Shown: positions 37,138-47,067 of the stretch, in pieces | Numbering within the stretch: position 1 is the first letter of the stretch | Layout: the number at the start of each line of letters is the position of its first letter | NCBI GenBank assembly: GCA_016713965.1 | Contig: JADJOC010000009.1 | Coordinates: forward strand, 186,001-250,000 | Direction: 5' to 3' | DNA from: Chitinophagaceae bacterium | Lineage (GTDB): Bacteria > Bacteroidota > Bacteroidia > Chitinophagales > Chitinophagaceae | DNA length: 64,000 bases | Program-made: the position numbers and the translations under genes | The notes under the pieces: model-generated | The model's database searches: none | What the model saw: only the letters and a program-made list of their open reading frames with translations | What the model was told of the DNA's origin: nothing

Positions 37138-37917
37138 TTACAAGTAAACATCACTGGTGGCCATATAAGGAAAAACAGATGGCGGATATTTAACCCGGGC
37201 TAAAAATAACCCTTGCGATGGGACTGAAAAATCTGCCCGGGTATTATCATAAGATTGTATAATGGATTTAAATTGCTCCAGGGTAATTTTTCCTTTACCT
37301 ACCAGTAGCATTGTACCAACCAGCCCTTTTACCATACCACGCAAAAAACGGTTGGCTGTAACAGTATATAAAAATTGCTGCCCAGGCAATTCTTCCCACC
37401 GGCTTTCGCTGATGGCACATTCAAATGTTTTTACCTGTGAATGCTTTTTAGAAAAGGTAGTAAAATTATTGTGCGCCATTATTTCAGCAGCTGCTTGTTG
37501 CAATAAGGGTATATCAATTGGATATGGACAATAAAATGCAGTATGCTGCAGAAATGGATTTTTATATTGGTAAATGTGGTACTTATAAGATCTGGATTGG
37601 GCATCGAACCTGCAATGGGCATCATCAGCTACTTGTAAGATCGATTTGACTACTATATCTTCAGGCAAAATTGCATTTAAGTGATATATATCTTTATTTG
37701 TATTATCAAGAGAATACAGCACATCAAAATGAAAAAAATTTTGTAAGGCATGCACACCGGCATCGGTACGGGACGAACCTGTAAGCTGAAAAGTATTTTT
37801 ATAATAAACCTGCAAAGCTTTCTCTACTTCAGCTTGTATGGAGTTGGCATTATTTTGTATCTGAAATCCGGCATAGCCGGTTCCTTTGTATGATAGCTCG
37901 ATAAAATAGCGTGGCAT
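37138..37917 (-). CDS. truA: tRNA pseudouridine(38-40) synthase TruA
   Basis: 259 residues. Catalytic Asp D52 in GSSRTDAGVHALQNFFHFD; N-terminus RYFIELSYKGTGYAGFQIQ; late FLRGMVKGLVGTMLLVGKGK. It isomerises uridines 38-40 in the anticodon arm. The DUF4476 gene ends 14 bp upstream on the same strand, so the two may be cotranscribed. Confidence 0.95.
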   Translation of the reverse strand: MPRYFIELSYKGTGYAGFQIQNNANSIQAEVEKALQVYYKNTFQLTGSSRTDAGVHALQNFFHFDVLYSLDNTNKDIYHLNAILPEDIVVKSILQVADDAHCRFDAQSRSYKYHIYQYKNPFLQHTAFYCPYPIDIPLLQQAAAEIMAHNNFTTFSKKHSQVKTFECAISESRWEELPGQQFLYTVTANRFLRGMVKGLVGTMLLVGKGKITLEQFKSIIQSYDNTRADFSVPSQGLFLARVKYPPSVFPYMATSDVYL

Positions 37918-37931
37918 GTAAACTTTAAGCT

Positions 37932-39041
37932 TTAAGGGTGAATCATTGCTTTAAAACGATTAATAAAATAGTCATCGCTCAATTGATTTTGTAAAGTGTT
38001 AAAATTATGCAGGTCAAATACCGAAGGATAAGCAACATCGTAAAATTTGTATTTATCCTGGTCTTTTAAAAATAATAAACTTAAATTTTTAACCTGCTCT
38101 GTTGTATAACATCTACTTTTAAAATTTTTCTTGGCAACGGATATCATATCATCATCATTTTTTTCTGCCGCCATTTTTTTACGTAAATTAAGAAAATCTT
38201 CTTCGTCCGCTAAACGCTTACAACTGCTATTGATTCTTCTTTCTAATATTACTATGTCATTTTTTATATCAGTATTTTCTGAAATCACACTTGTAGTTAT
38301 TTCATTTTTTGCAGTTGTATTATCCACTGCTGCACTATCAGTGACTATTTTTGAATTTGATGACTCAATATTGGAAGATTTATCAACCGGGGTTGAATCT
38401 GCACGTAATACCTGCTCAGGATTTTCATTGCCTTGTAATTCCTGTAATGGTATAAATAATTGTACCGTATCCATATGATCAGGCGAAATATCTATAAACA
38501 CCATGTTAACGCCTTCATCATTTTGAACTTCAGATAATTTTTTGATACTGCTAATAGCTGCGTTTTCTATAATCCGGGGCTTAGGAGGTGTGATAAACTG
38601 TAAAGTATCTTCCTGGCTATGGGCTACCTGGCCTATATTGGAAGAATCTATTGTAGAAGATGACACCTGTGCACTTTCACTATTGAGTGACTGTTTATCA
38701 GAGATACCAGCCATAATTATATCCAAAGATTGAAGATTAAATAAACCCCAGCCTTTTTCACCAAAATTTTTGATAATAAACCCTATATCTTTTGCACCAA
38801 TACTATAATTAAAGGTTTGTTCCGGTAATCCATTTTTAGGAAATCCAACCTGAAAGCTATAACTTCCTTCTGCCAATTTTGGAATAATTACGTACCCGCT
38901 TTCCGAAGAACTGAATACCTTTTTATTAAGCTTTATATAAAAGGGTTGCTTATTATCCATTTGCAGGTACATAAAACGGTTTTGCTGGGCAGATAATATA
39001 TAGCTGCAACAAAAAAAATATATCGAAACAATTATTTTCAT
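37932..39041 (-). CDS. Secreted protein with C-terminal DUF4476 domain
   Basis: 369 residues from the ATG at 39041 (MKIIVSIYFFCCSYILSAQ, a signal peptide); a longer frame to 39110 would bury it. After the signal comes a beta-rich domain (residues ~20-110: RFMYLQMDNKQPFYIKLNKK...GSYSFQVGFPKNG), a long Ser/Thr/Asn-rich linker, and a DUF4476 domain at the end (RCYTTEQVKNLSLLFLKDQDKYKFYDVAYPSVFD). Function unknown; periplasmic or surface location likely. Confidence 0.75.
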   Translation of the reverse strand: MKIIVSIYFFCCSYILSAQQNRFMYLQMDNKQPFYIKLNKKVFSSSESGYVIIPKLAEGSYSFQVGFPKNGLPEQTFNYSIGAKDIGFIIKNFGEKGWGLFNLQSLDIIMAGISDKQSLNSESAQVSSSTIDSSNIGQVAHSQEDTLQFITPPKPRIIENAAISSIKKLSEVQNDEGVNMVFIDISPDHMDTVQLFIPLQELQGNENPEQVLRADSTPVDKSSNIESSNSKIVTDSAAVDNTTAKNEITTSVISENTDIKNDIVILERRINSSCKRLADEEDFLNLRKKMAAEKNDDDMISVAKKNFKSRCYTTEQVKNLSLLFLKDQDKYKFYDVAYPSVFDLHNFNTLQNQLSDDYFINRFKAMIHP

Positions 39042-39201
39042 TTTAACATTGATATTTTTGCGATGCAAATTTATTTTATAAGTCGTCCACATAATTAAAA
39101 ACGATAACAAAGCTAACTAATATGATTGACTTACCATTTATATAAAAACAAACAGTTTTTAATGAAACTGATACTATTTTTGAAGTTCTTAATAACAACA
39201 C

Positions 39202-41643
39202 ATGAAGAAAATTTTTTTGATTTTGGCATTTGCCACAGGCCCAATATTATTGATGGCCCAGCACAGCAATGAACCCCAGGATACCAGCTGGAAAAAAATA
39301 TACCGGGGTAGCGCTACATTAGTAAATGACCTGGTACATACCAAACTGGATGTAAAATTTGATTATACAAAAGCATGGATGTATGGCAAAGCATGGGTTA
39401 CCTTAAAGCCTCATTTTTATGCTACAGATTCTTTAACGCTTGATGCAAAAGGAATGGAAATAAAAGAAGTTGCCATAGTTAATGGAAGCGCCAAACAACC
39501 TTTAAAGTACCAGTACGATGGCGCAGAATTAATTATCAAGCTAAACAAAGTCTACAAAGGTGGGGAAAAATATACAGTATATATTGATTATATAAGCAAG
39601 CCTAATGAACTGAAAGTAAAAGGCAGTGCAGCTATCACAGATGCAAAAGGTTTATATTTTGTTAACCCGACCGGCGAAGAAAAAAATAAGCCTACACAAA
39701 TATGGACACAAGGCGAAACTGAAGCCAGTAGCGTATGGATGCCTACTATTGATAAACCCAATCAAAAAAGTACGGAAGAAATTTATATGACTGTACCTGA
39801 TAAATATGTAACCCTCAGTAACGGCTTACTGATTAATCAGAAAAAAAACAATGATGGTACAAGAACAGATTATTGGAAAATGGATCTTCCGCATGCACCT
39901 TATCTCTTTTTTATGGCAGTAGGAGATTTTTCAATTGTTAAAGATAGCTATAAGGGTAAGGAAGTAAGCTATTATGTATAAAAAGAATATGCGCCTGTAG
40001 CACGAAAAATATTTGGCAATACACCGGAAATGATGAAATTCTATTCAGAAAAATTAGGTGTAGAATATCCTTGGGCTAAATATGCCCAAATTGTTGGAAG
40101 GGATTATGTAAGCGGGGCGATGGAGAATACCACAGCTACCTTACACCAGGAAAGTGCTTATCAAAATGCCAGGGAATTAACTGAAGGTATAGGATGGGAA
40201 AGTACTATTGCCCATGAACTATTTCACCAGTGGTTTGGTGATTTGGTTACGGCAGAAAGCTGGAGCAACCTTACTGTAAATGAAAGCTTTGCCAATTATA
40301 GTGAGGTATTATGGCATGAATATAAATATGGTAAAGATGACGGTGATGCCCATAATTATACCGATATGCTTGGATACCTGCAACCCGGTAATGAGAAGAA
40401 AGATTTAGTACGTTTCAAGTATGCTGATAAAGAAGATATGTTTGATGGGGTAAGCTACAACAAAGGCGGTAGGATCTTGCATATGCTTCGCAATTATTTA
40501 GGCGATGACGCTTTTTTCAAATCATTAAACAATTATTTAACTACCAATAAATTTAAAACCGGTGAAGCCGGGCAACTACGGCTTGCTTTTGAAGAAGTAA
40601 CAGGGCAGGACTTAAACTGGTATTGGAATCAATGGTATTATGGAAGCGGGCATCCGGAATTAAAAATTGATTATAATTATGATGATGCAACCGGTAAAGC
40701 AACCGCTATAATTGAACAAACACAAAAATCGGGTAAAATATTCCGTTTGCCCATAGCTATCGATGTATATAATGGTTCAGTTAAAAAACGTTATAAAGTA
40801 TGGATTGAAAATAAGACAGACTCCTTTACTTTTAATTATACAAAACGTCCTGATTTGATAAACGTAGATGCTGATAAAATTTTATTAGGCCTTAAAAAAG
40901 ATAATAAAACTGCTGAGAACTATGTTCATCAAATTAAAAATGCGCCTTTATATATGGATAGAAAAGAAGCATTAGATTATTTTGCAAAAAATAATATGCC
41001 TGAACTGGCAGAAGGCCTTAAAGATAAATATGCCCCATTGCGCAAAAGTACTATTACAAAGTTAGCTGCCTCAAAACTGGCTGCTGATGCTGCAATTGTT
41101 AAAACTATTGAAGCGATGGCTAATACTGATAAAGATAAAAAAACAAGAGCAGCGGCCATTAAATTTTTAGCAAAAAATAAAGATGCCAAATACAAATCTT
41201 TATATGAGAAAAACCTTAGCGATAGCAGTTATTCTGTTGCAGGCGCTTCACTAGATGCTTTAGCAGCATTAGAACCTTCAACAGCTTATGAACTGGCAAA
41301 AAAATATAGTAATGATGCAAAAGGCGGGTTGGGCGAAATCGTGGGTGACATAATAATGGCGCAAGGCAATGAAGCTGATTTTGATTTTATAGCCACTAAA
41401 TACAATCAGATGCCTTTGAGCCAGGAAAAAGTTGAAGGTACTCCTGCATTTTGTGCTTACCTGGAAAAAGTGAATAACCTGGATAATGTAAAAAGCGGTA
41501 TTGATATGGTTATTAAATTCAGAAATGCTGTTCCTGACCAATACAAAGGATTTATTGACCCTGTTGTTATCAGTTCATTAAATAAGTTAGCAAAAGCAAA
41601 AGGTGTTGAAATTGAAAAATATATTTCAGAAAAAATGAAATAA
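39202..41643 (+). pseudogene. M1-family aminopeptidase with one in-frame stop
   Basis: Signal peptide (MKKIFLILAFATGPILLMAQ), M1 N-domain, then GAMEN (YVSGAMENTTATL), the zinc motif HELFHQW with the second Glu in NESFANY, and a C-terminal helical-repeat domain to residue ~813. The frame is broken only by TAA at 39979-39981, where YYV-stop-KEYAPVARKIFG implies an original GAA (YYVEKEYAP). There is no indel. Readthrough, a point mutation or a base error are the options; without readthrough the 259-residue product lacks the catalytic domain. Confidence 0.88.
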
Positions 41644-41663
41644 AAAATTAATTAACATAATAT

Positions 41664-41697
41664 AAGAGAGCCGCTATGTATAAAGCGGCTCTCTTAA
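41664..41697. terminator. Bidirectional terminator between aminopeptidase and rpsG
   Basis: AAGAGAGCCGC-tatgtataaa-GCGGCTCTCTT: perfect 11-bp stem in the 75-bp gap between convergent genes. Confidence 0.8.
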
Positions 41698-41718
41698 TAT
41701 ACCAAAAAATTAAAATAA

Positions 41719-42186
41719 TTAAATTCTAAAATGTGCAAATGCTTTGTTGGCTTCTGCCATACGGTGTGTATCTTCTTTCTTTTTAAAAGCAGCACCTTCA
41801 CCTTTGCTGGCGGCAACGATTTCGTTGGCTAATTTATCAGCCATGCTACGGCCATTCCTGTCACGACTATAGCGTACCATCCATTTAATGCTTAAAGAAA
41901 TTTTTCTGTCAGCACGAACCTCTGATGGAATTTGAAAGGTAGCACCACCAATACGGCGGCTACGTACTTCTACACCCGGAGTAATGTTTGCTAATGCTTT
42001 TTTCCATACTTCATAACCAGTTTCACCGGTTATTTTGGTAACTTTATCTAAAGCATCATAAAAAATAGTGTATGCACCGCTTTTCTTCCCTTCCCACATT
42101 AAGTTGTTAACGAAACGAGTTACCAACTTATCGTTGAATTTTGGATCTGGTGCTAATGGAAGCTTCTTGGCTTGTGCTTTACGCAT
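41719..42186 (-). CDS. rpsG: 30S ribosomal protein S7
   Basis: 155 residues. Begins MRKAQAKKLPLAPDPKFND and has VRSRRIGGATFQIPSEVR and the C-terminal AEANKAFAHFRI. Primary 16S rRNA binder of the 30S head. Follows rpsL, with an ACCGTCTGA/TCAGACGG-type hairpin (about 42209-42245) in the 78-bp gap. fusA, the usual third gene of this operon, does not follow. Confidence 0.97.
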   Translation of the reverse strand: MRKAQAKKLPLAPDPKFNDKLVTRFVNNLMWEGKKSGAYTIFYDALDKVTKITGETGYEVWKKALANITPGVEVRSRRIGGATFQIPSEVRADRKISLSIKWMVRYSRDRNGRSMADKLANEIVAASKGEGAAFKKKEDTHRMAEANKAFAHFRI

Positions 42187-42264
42187 TGTTTTATATTTTT
42201 AAAAAATTATCTGCCGATCTCCGTCTGATAAATTTTGTCAGACGGAAACCAGCAGACAAAATGA

Positions 42265-42639
42265 TTATTTTTTTGCTTTTTTGGTTCCGTATTTACTACG
42301 GCTTTGTTTACGGTCTTTTACACCTGCAGTATCCAAACTGCCACGTACAATATGATAACGCACACCTGGCAAATCTTTTACCCTTCCGCCACGTATCAAT
42401 ACGATTGAGTGCTCCTGCAAATTGTGACCTTCACCTGGTATATAAGCAATTACCTCAATTTTATTGGTTAAACGCACTTTGGCTACTTTACGCAAAGCCG
42501 AATTAGGCTTTTTAGGCGTTGTTGTATATACCCTTGTACATACCCCACGGCGTTGAGGGCAAGCATCCAAAGCTCTTGATTTGCTTTTTGCTTTAATGAT
42601 TTCTCTTCCTTTTCTAACTAATTGTTGTATAGTTGGCAT
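42265..42639 (-). CDS. rpsL: 30S ribosomal protein S12
   Basis: 124 residues. Begins MPTIQQLVRKGREIIKAKSK; conserved CPQRRGVCTRVYTTTPKKPNSA (with the streptomycin-site lysine KKPNSA, wild type in look) and PGEGHNLQEHSIVLIRGGRVKDLPGVRYH. Decoding-site protein. A TACCTTTG box lies 25 bp upstream. Confidence 0.98.
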   Translation of the reverse strand: MPTIQQLVRKGREIIKAKSKSRALDACPQRRGVCTRVYTTTPKKPNSALRKVAKVRLTNKIEVIAYIPGEGHNLQEHSIVLIRGGRVKDLPGVRYHIVRGSLDTAGVKDRKQSRSKYGTKKAKK

Positions 42640-42663
42640 TATTGACCATTATTTTTAGGACGG

Positions 42664-42671
42664 CAAAGGTA
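42664..42671 (-). promoter_or_regulatory. Candidate -7 box of rpsL-rpsG (TACCTTTG)
   Basis: Minus-strand TACCTTTG with TTT at the -33 position. The upstream spacer is an ATTAAAA tandem stretch (about 42681-42711), so the -33 region is very AT-rich. Confidence 0.6.
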
Positions 42672-42730
42672 GGAAATTAATTAATAATTAAAAATTAAAA
42701 ATTAAAAATTTTTTTAGTGTTTAAAATCTA

Positions 42731-42761
42731 ATAAAAAACCACCTGGTGCAGGTGGTAAAAA
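42731..42761 (-). terminator. Intrinsic terminator of ilvE
   Basis: ACCACCT-ggtgc-AGGTGGT stem followed on the minus strand by a T6 run; 25 bp after the ilvE stop. Confidence 0.75.
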
Positions 42762-42780
42762 TTAATATATATTTCTGTAC

Positions 42781-43848
42781 CTAGTCTACTTTATACATCC
42801 AATTATGAATATCTGGCACTTTGCCGTATCGTATGGCATTTAACCGGGCTTTAAGCGCCGGAGCCGTATTCCATTGCTCTACACTAAATTTCATCACATA
42901 ATCTTTATAGCGCAGTTCTTTTATCAGGGAAATAGTAGCAGCAGTGCCTGTTCCAAATACTTCATGCAATATACCAGCTTTGTGTGCTTCTATAATTTCA
43001 TCAATACTTAAAGCTTTTTCTTCCACAGTAAAACCCATTTCTTTCAAAACTGCCATTGCGCTATCCCTTGTTATGCCGGCTAAAATAGTTCCGGCTCCCA
43101 AATCAGGAGTAATGGCCTTATTTCCGATAATAAAAAATACATTCATGGTACCGCACTCCTGTACATATTTGTGTTCATATGCATCTGTCCATAATACCTG
43201 GTCGTACCCAATCTTTTTTGCTTCTGCTGTGGCAAACATAGCTGAGCCGTAATTACCTGCTGCTTTTGCATAACCAACACCCCCAGGTACAGCCCGTACA
43301 TATTTTTCTTCCACATAAATACGCATTGGCGCATTGTAATAAGGTCCTGTAGGGCTTAAGATAATCATAAACTTATATTTCTCACTAGGCTTTACGCCAA
43401 TCATTTCATCGGTACTAAACATAAATGGACGGATATATAAAGAATGATCTTCTTTTTGTGGTATCCAGTTGCTATCAAGGCTTACCAGTAATTTTAGACC
43501 TTCCATAAAAATTTCTTCCGGTACGGCAGGCATTTGCATGCGTTCTGCAGAAATATTAAACCTTTTGAAATTATCCTGTGGCCTGAATATTGCAGCCTCA
43601 CCTTTATCGTTTTTATATGCTTTTATTCCTTCAAAGATAGACTGACCATAATGTATAGCTGCTAAAGATGGTTCTATTAACAATGGCTGGTATGGTTTTA
43701 TTTCAGGAGTTTTCCATTCACCATCCTCATAATCAACCTCTAACATATGATCCGTAAAGTATTTACCAAACGGTATATTACTGAGGTTGATATCATTAAG
43801 CTTACTACGCTCAACTTTTGTTATATTAAAATCGGCGGCTGCAATCAT
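42781..43848 (-). CDS. ilvE: Branched-chain amino acid aminotransferase (type II)
   Basis: 355 residues. PLP lysine K195 in VGYAKAAGNYGSAMF; HYGQSIFEGIKAYK near residue 66; YIRPFMFSTDEMIGVKPS; QECGTMNVFFI; FGTGTAATISLI. Catalyses the last step of Ile, Leu and Val synthesis with glutamate. The length fits the BCAT-II group, different from the shorter class IV enzyme at 2442. Divergent from the gene at 43905. Confidence 0.95.
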   Translation of the reverse strand: MIAAADFNITKVERSKLNDINLSNIPFGKYFTDHMLEVDYEDGEWKTPEIKPYQPLLIEPSLAAIHYGQSIFEGIKAYKNDKGEAAIFRPQDNFKRFNISAERMQMPAVPEEIFMEGLKLLVSLDSNWIPQKEDHSLYIRPFMFSTDEMIGVKPSEKYKFMIILSPTGPYYNAPMRIYVEEKYVRAVPGGVGYAKAAGNYGSAMFATAEAKKIGYDQVLWTDAYEHKYVQECGTMNVFFIIGNKAITPDLGAGTILAGITRDSAMAVLKEMGFTVEEKALSIDEIIEAHKAGILHEVFGTGTAATISLIKELRYKDYVMKFSVEQWNTAPALKARLNAIRYGKVPDIHNWMYKVD

Positions 43849-43904
43849 ATTCGTAATTTTACAACAAAGAAACGAAAAAAATATTAGTACTTATTACCAT
43901 TTAT

Positions 43905-44405
43905 ATGAGTTTAGATAATATTCAATTACCTGCAATTGTTCTTCAAGATTTATTTAAAAAAGGCTTGATTGATTCGAAAATCAACCAAATAAAAACTGTT
44001 TCTGCGATAAAAGAAAAAATTGAGTTTTTAGGAAAAAATGAAGGCAAAATACTCATTTTGGTTAATCATCCCGATTGCGTTTTTTTACCTGATGCAGAGC
44101 TTAATTTTTTAATAGGTATTTTAACGGCTTGCAAGCTAACCTTAAATGATGTTGCTATTGTAAATTTTTGCAATAATAAAAAACTGAATTATGAACAGCT
44201 GCAACAATTTTTTGATGCTGCTAAAATATTTGCATTTGATGTGTTAATGAGTGATATTCTTTTGCCTTTGCAATTTCCTGTGTACCAAGTGCAGCAATAT
44301 AATGAAATAATTTATATGCATGCGCCACCTTTACAATTTTTAAAACAAAATAAGGAAGAAAAATTAAAGCTTTGTGCAAGCTTACAAAAAATATTTTCCA
44401 TTTAG
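43905..44405 (+). CDS. Hypothetical protein
   Basis: 166 residues, not recognised. No signal peptide or membrane segment. Pattern: amphipathic N-terminus, then KILILVNHPDCVFLPDAELNFL, a second ILTACKLTLNDVAIVNF block and a hydrophobic IFAFDVLMSDILLPLQFPVYQV, consistent with a small alpha/beta cytoplasmic domain. It ends 10 bp before rdgB, so the two are probably cotranscribed. Confidence 0.7.
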   Translation: MSLDNIQLPAIVLQDLFKKGLIDSKINQIKTVSAIKEKIEFLGKNEGKILILVNHPDCVFLPDAELNFLIGILTACKLTLNDVAIVNFCNNKKLNYEQLQQFFDAAKIFAFDVLMSDILLPLQFPVYQVQQYNEIIYMHAPPLQFLKQNKEEKLKLCASLQKIFSI

Positions 44406-44415
44406 AATCAAGTTT

Positions 44416-45000
44416 ATGCAACAACTCATTTTCGCTACTAATAATTCAAACAAAATAAAAGAAATAAAGGCTGTTTTAAAAGGGAAATTTGATATTATTA
44501 CCTTGGAAGAAGCGGGGATAGATATTGATATTCCTGAACCGCATGATACATTGGAGGCTAATGCATTTGAAAAGGCCAGAGTAATTTATGGATTAACCAA
44601 AAAAAATTGTTTTAGTGAAGATACCGGTCTTGAAGTACAGGCGCTAAATAATGAGCCGGGAGTAAAAAGTGCCCGCTATGCAGGTGAAAAAAGATCTTTT
44701 AAAGATAATATCAAATTACTGCTAACCAACTTGCAGCAAGAGGAAAATAGAAAAGCGAGGTTTAGAACAGTTATTTCATTAATACTAAATAAAAAAGAAT
44801 ATCAGTTTGAAGGCATTTGTGAAGGGTATATTGCAAAAGAGGAGAAGGGTAATAATGGGTTTGGATATGATGCAGTTTTTATTCCTGCCGACAGCAATAA
44901 AACTTTTGCTGAAATGAATATGGAGGAAAAAAATAAATACAGCCATAGAAAAAAAGCTGTGCAAAAACTGATTGATTTTTTGGATGGATTAGAACACTGA
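44416..45000 (+). CDS. rdgB: Non-canonical purine NTP pyrophosphatase (RdgB/HAM1)
   Basis: 194 residues from ATG 44416 (MQQLIFATNNSNKIKEIKAVL); an in-frame start 14 codons earlier overlaps the upstream gene and lacks the family N-terminus. Motifs: ATNNxxK, FSEDTGLEV, GVKSARYAG, GYIAKEEKGNNGFGYDAVF, SHRKKA. Hydrolyses ITP, dITP and XTP to protect nucleic acids. Confidence 0.95.
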   Translation: MQQLIFATNNSNKIKEIKAVLKGKFDIITLEEAGIDIDIPEPHDTLEANAFEKARVIYGLTKKNCFSEDTGLEVQALNNEPGVKSARYAGEKRSFKDNIKLLLTNLQQEENRKARFRTVISLILNKKEYQFEGICEGYIAKEEKGNNGFGYDAVFIPADSNKTFAEMNMEEKNKYSHRKKAVQKLIDFLDGLEH

Positions 45001-45103
45001 TAAAGCGGATAAAACGGATTACCGCAGAAAAATTGCTGACATTGAAAATTATAAACTAACAAGCGGATGTATTGGCTTCAATAAGCTTAATAGCAGTACT
45101 GCT

Positions 45104-45202
45104 GATGAACGGATTGATTATTATTTCTTTTCCTCAAAAAGAATTAATAACAGAACAAAGTTCGCAACGATGATGCCATGAAAAACTAATGCTGGTATCA
45201 AA
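45104..45202 (+). repeat. Dispersed intergenic repeat, copy C
   Basis: GATGAACGGATTG at 45104, an AT-rich insert of ~45 bp, then GCAACGATGATGCCATGAAA and ACTAATGCTGGTATCAAA. Same arms as copies A and B. Here it is upstream of a gene (45227), unlike the other two copies, which abut stop codons. Confidence 0.6.
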
Positions 45203-45226
45203 TAAGAATTAATTTATTAATTAAAA

Positions 45227-45469
45227 ATGGCTAAAATAAAAATAGTTTTTCCGGATAAGGAACTGATCGCCGTAACCATACCGGTTCGCATCAGCGATAT
45301 TGGTGAAGTTAGTAAGGTATCTTTTGAATTGTTGTATGAATTATCTGTACAAAGAAATAACGAAATTAAAATTTTGGCTTTGTCAAGCACAAACATGGTT
45401 TGTTATAATTATCAAATTAAAAAAGTAGCGCCTTTGCCTGAGGTATGCAAAAGCATATTGATCATTTAA
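45227..45469 (+). CDS. Small hypothetical protein
   Basis: 80 residues, not recognised. Starts MAKIKIVFPDKELIAVTIPVRISDIG and contains two predicted beta-rich stretches; no signal or membrane segment. It could be a stand-alone small domain (the ABC of MaoC/hotdog is not visible). It stops 2 bp before the convergent aroE. Confidence 0.55.
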   Translation: MAKIKIVFPDKELIAVTIPVRISDIGEVSKVSFELLYELSVQRNNEIKILALSSTNMVCYNYQIKKVAPLPEVCKSILII

Positions 45470-45471
45470 AA

Positions 45472-46212
45472 TTATTTTTCATTCCAGATTTTCCAGCTGG
45501 CCTCTGCTTGTGCAATTAACATATCGTATCCGTTTTTTATGGTAGCACCTGCCTGTTCGCCTTTTTGTAAAAAAATGGTTTTGGCCGGTTTGTAAATCAA
45601 ATCAAAGAGGTAATGGTTTGTATTTAATAAATGATAAGGTATGTCGGGAAAAGTATTTTTATCGGGATGCATGCCTGCAGGAGTACAATTAATAATAATG
45701 TTATATTCATTTATAATTTCTTTTGAAATAGACTCATAGCTAATTATTCCGCGATCAAAATTTTCATTCCTTGAAACAATAATAAAAGAAATATTTAATT
45801 TTTTAAGCACATATTGCACTGCTTTTGATGCTCCGCCAGTGCCAAGCACCAATGCCTTTTTATGATGTGGCTTTAATAATGGTAAAAATGATAATTCAAA
45901 GCCAACAATATCCGTATTGTAAGCGGTTAATTTATTTCCGGAAATTTTTATGCTGTTAGTGGCACCTATGTATTTCACTTCTTCTGATAATTCTGTAACG
46001 TAAGGAAGCACCTGTTCTTTGTAGGGTATGGTTACGCTTAGCCCTTTTAAACCGGAATTCTGGGCCATTATAGCGGGGAATTCTGTAATAGATTCAATGG
46101 CAAAGGTTTTATATACACAATCAGACAAATTTTCCCGGATAAATTTTTCGGTAAAATATTGCTTGGAGAAAGAATGCGTTAAAGGATAACCAATTAAACC
46201 ATACAATTCCAT
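45472..46212 (-). CDS. aroE: Shikimate dehydrogenase
   Basis: 246 residues. N-domain opens MELYGLIGYPLTHSFSKQYF with substrate motif SxS-like HSFS; SVTIPYKEQVLPY with the catalytic Lys; GATNSIKISGNKLTAYNTD; NADP-binding LGTGGASKAVQY; INCTPAGMHPD. Slightly short for the family. Reduces 3-dehydroshikimate in aromatic amino acid synthesis. Starts 2 bp after the stop of the phosphosulfolactate synthase-like gene. Confidence 0.93.
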   Translation of the reverse strand: MELYGLIGYPLTHSFSKQYFTEKFIRENLSDCVYKTFAIESITEFPAIMAQNSGLKGLSVTIPYKEQVLPYVTELSEEVKYIGATNSIKISGNKLTAYNTDIVGFELSFLPLLKPHHKKALVLGTGGASKAVQYVLKKLNISFIIVSRNENFDRGIISYESISKEIINEYNIIINCTPAGMHPDKNTFPDIPYHLLNTNHYLFDLIYKPAKTIFLQKGEQAGATIKNGYDMLIAQAEASWKIWNEK

Positions 46213-46214
46213 AA

Positions 46215-46985
46215 TTACCGCATTTCTTTATCCAGGTACAGATTAAAAGTATCACCACGTAAACCGATACGCATGGCTTCCAGGGGTATAACCTCGGTTG
46301 GTGCAATATTACCCAGGTTTACATTGCATCCAATAAGTTCCAGAAAGTATAGCTGTTGGGCTTTTTGTGGTGCTTCCCAGATAATTTGCTCTTCCGGGAT
46401 CTGTGTTAAGATTTCCTGTACCAGCCCTTCCCGTACTTCACCAGTGCCGCGGTAAATTCCTACATTTCCTGCTTCTCTTGCTTCAGCAATTACATAAGTT
46501 GATCCTGCACTTAACTCTGCTCTCATGAGCTCTATCCATTTATAGGGGGGATAATATGAGCCGCATCTTTGCTACCTACCTCACTTAACACGGTTCCGTG
46601 TTTGCATAATTTTTCAATGTATCCACATTTCTCTGCATGGGGGATAGTAATAGAGCCATCACTTACTTCCATCAGTGATATGCCAAATTCTTTACATACA
46701 CTAATATATTCTTCAAACTGGTTGCGAATTAAAAAGGCCTCAAATAAAGTACCGCCAAAATAAACGGGCATATTATAAGAGCGGTATACTTCCAGTTTTT
46801 CTTTAAGATTAGGGGTTACATATGATGTTCCAAAACCAAGCTTTACCATATCCACGTGTGGATCTGCCACACTCATAAAATTCTTGGCTTCCTGTACGCT
46901 TAAACCTTTATCCATCACCATAGTAATACCATGTATACGTGGCTTAATGTTCCTTTCAGGAATCTGAGGAGAGGTTAAAATTCAT
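46215..46985 (-). pseudogene. Phosphosulfolactate synthase-like (ComA family), two one-base breaks
   Basis: Reconstructed ~256 residues: MNFNLSPQIPERNIKPRIHG, VMDKGLSVQEAKNFM, DMVKLGFGTSYV, YFGGTLFEAFL, GISLMEVSDGSI, then ELSAGSTYVIAEAREAGNVG and NLGNIAPTEVIPLEAMRIGLRGDTF. This is the ComA/PSL synthase TIM-barrel family, which joins sulfite and phosphoenolpyruvate. Breaks: CC for CCC at 46968-46969 near the start and C6 for C7 at 46545-46550 (HIIPPYKWIEL). In Bacteroidota a role in sulfonate or sulfonolipid precursors is plausible but inferred. It ends next to aroE. Confidence 0.82.
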
Positions 46986-47067
46986 GTTGGATTATTTATA
47001 ATGCGGCAAAGATAACCACTAGTAACCAAAAGGCAATAATGCATTACAAAGAAACCCGTAATGGATA

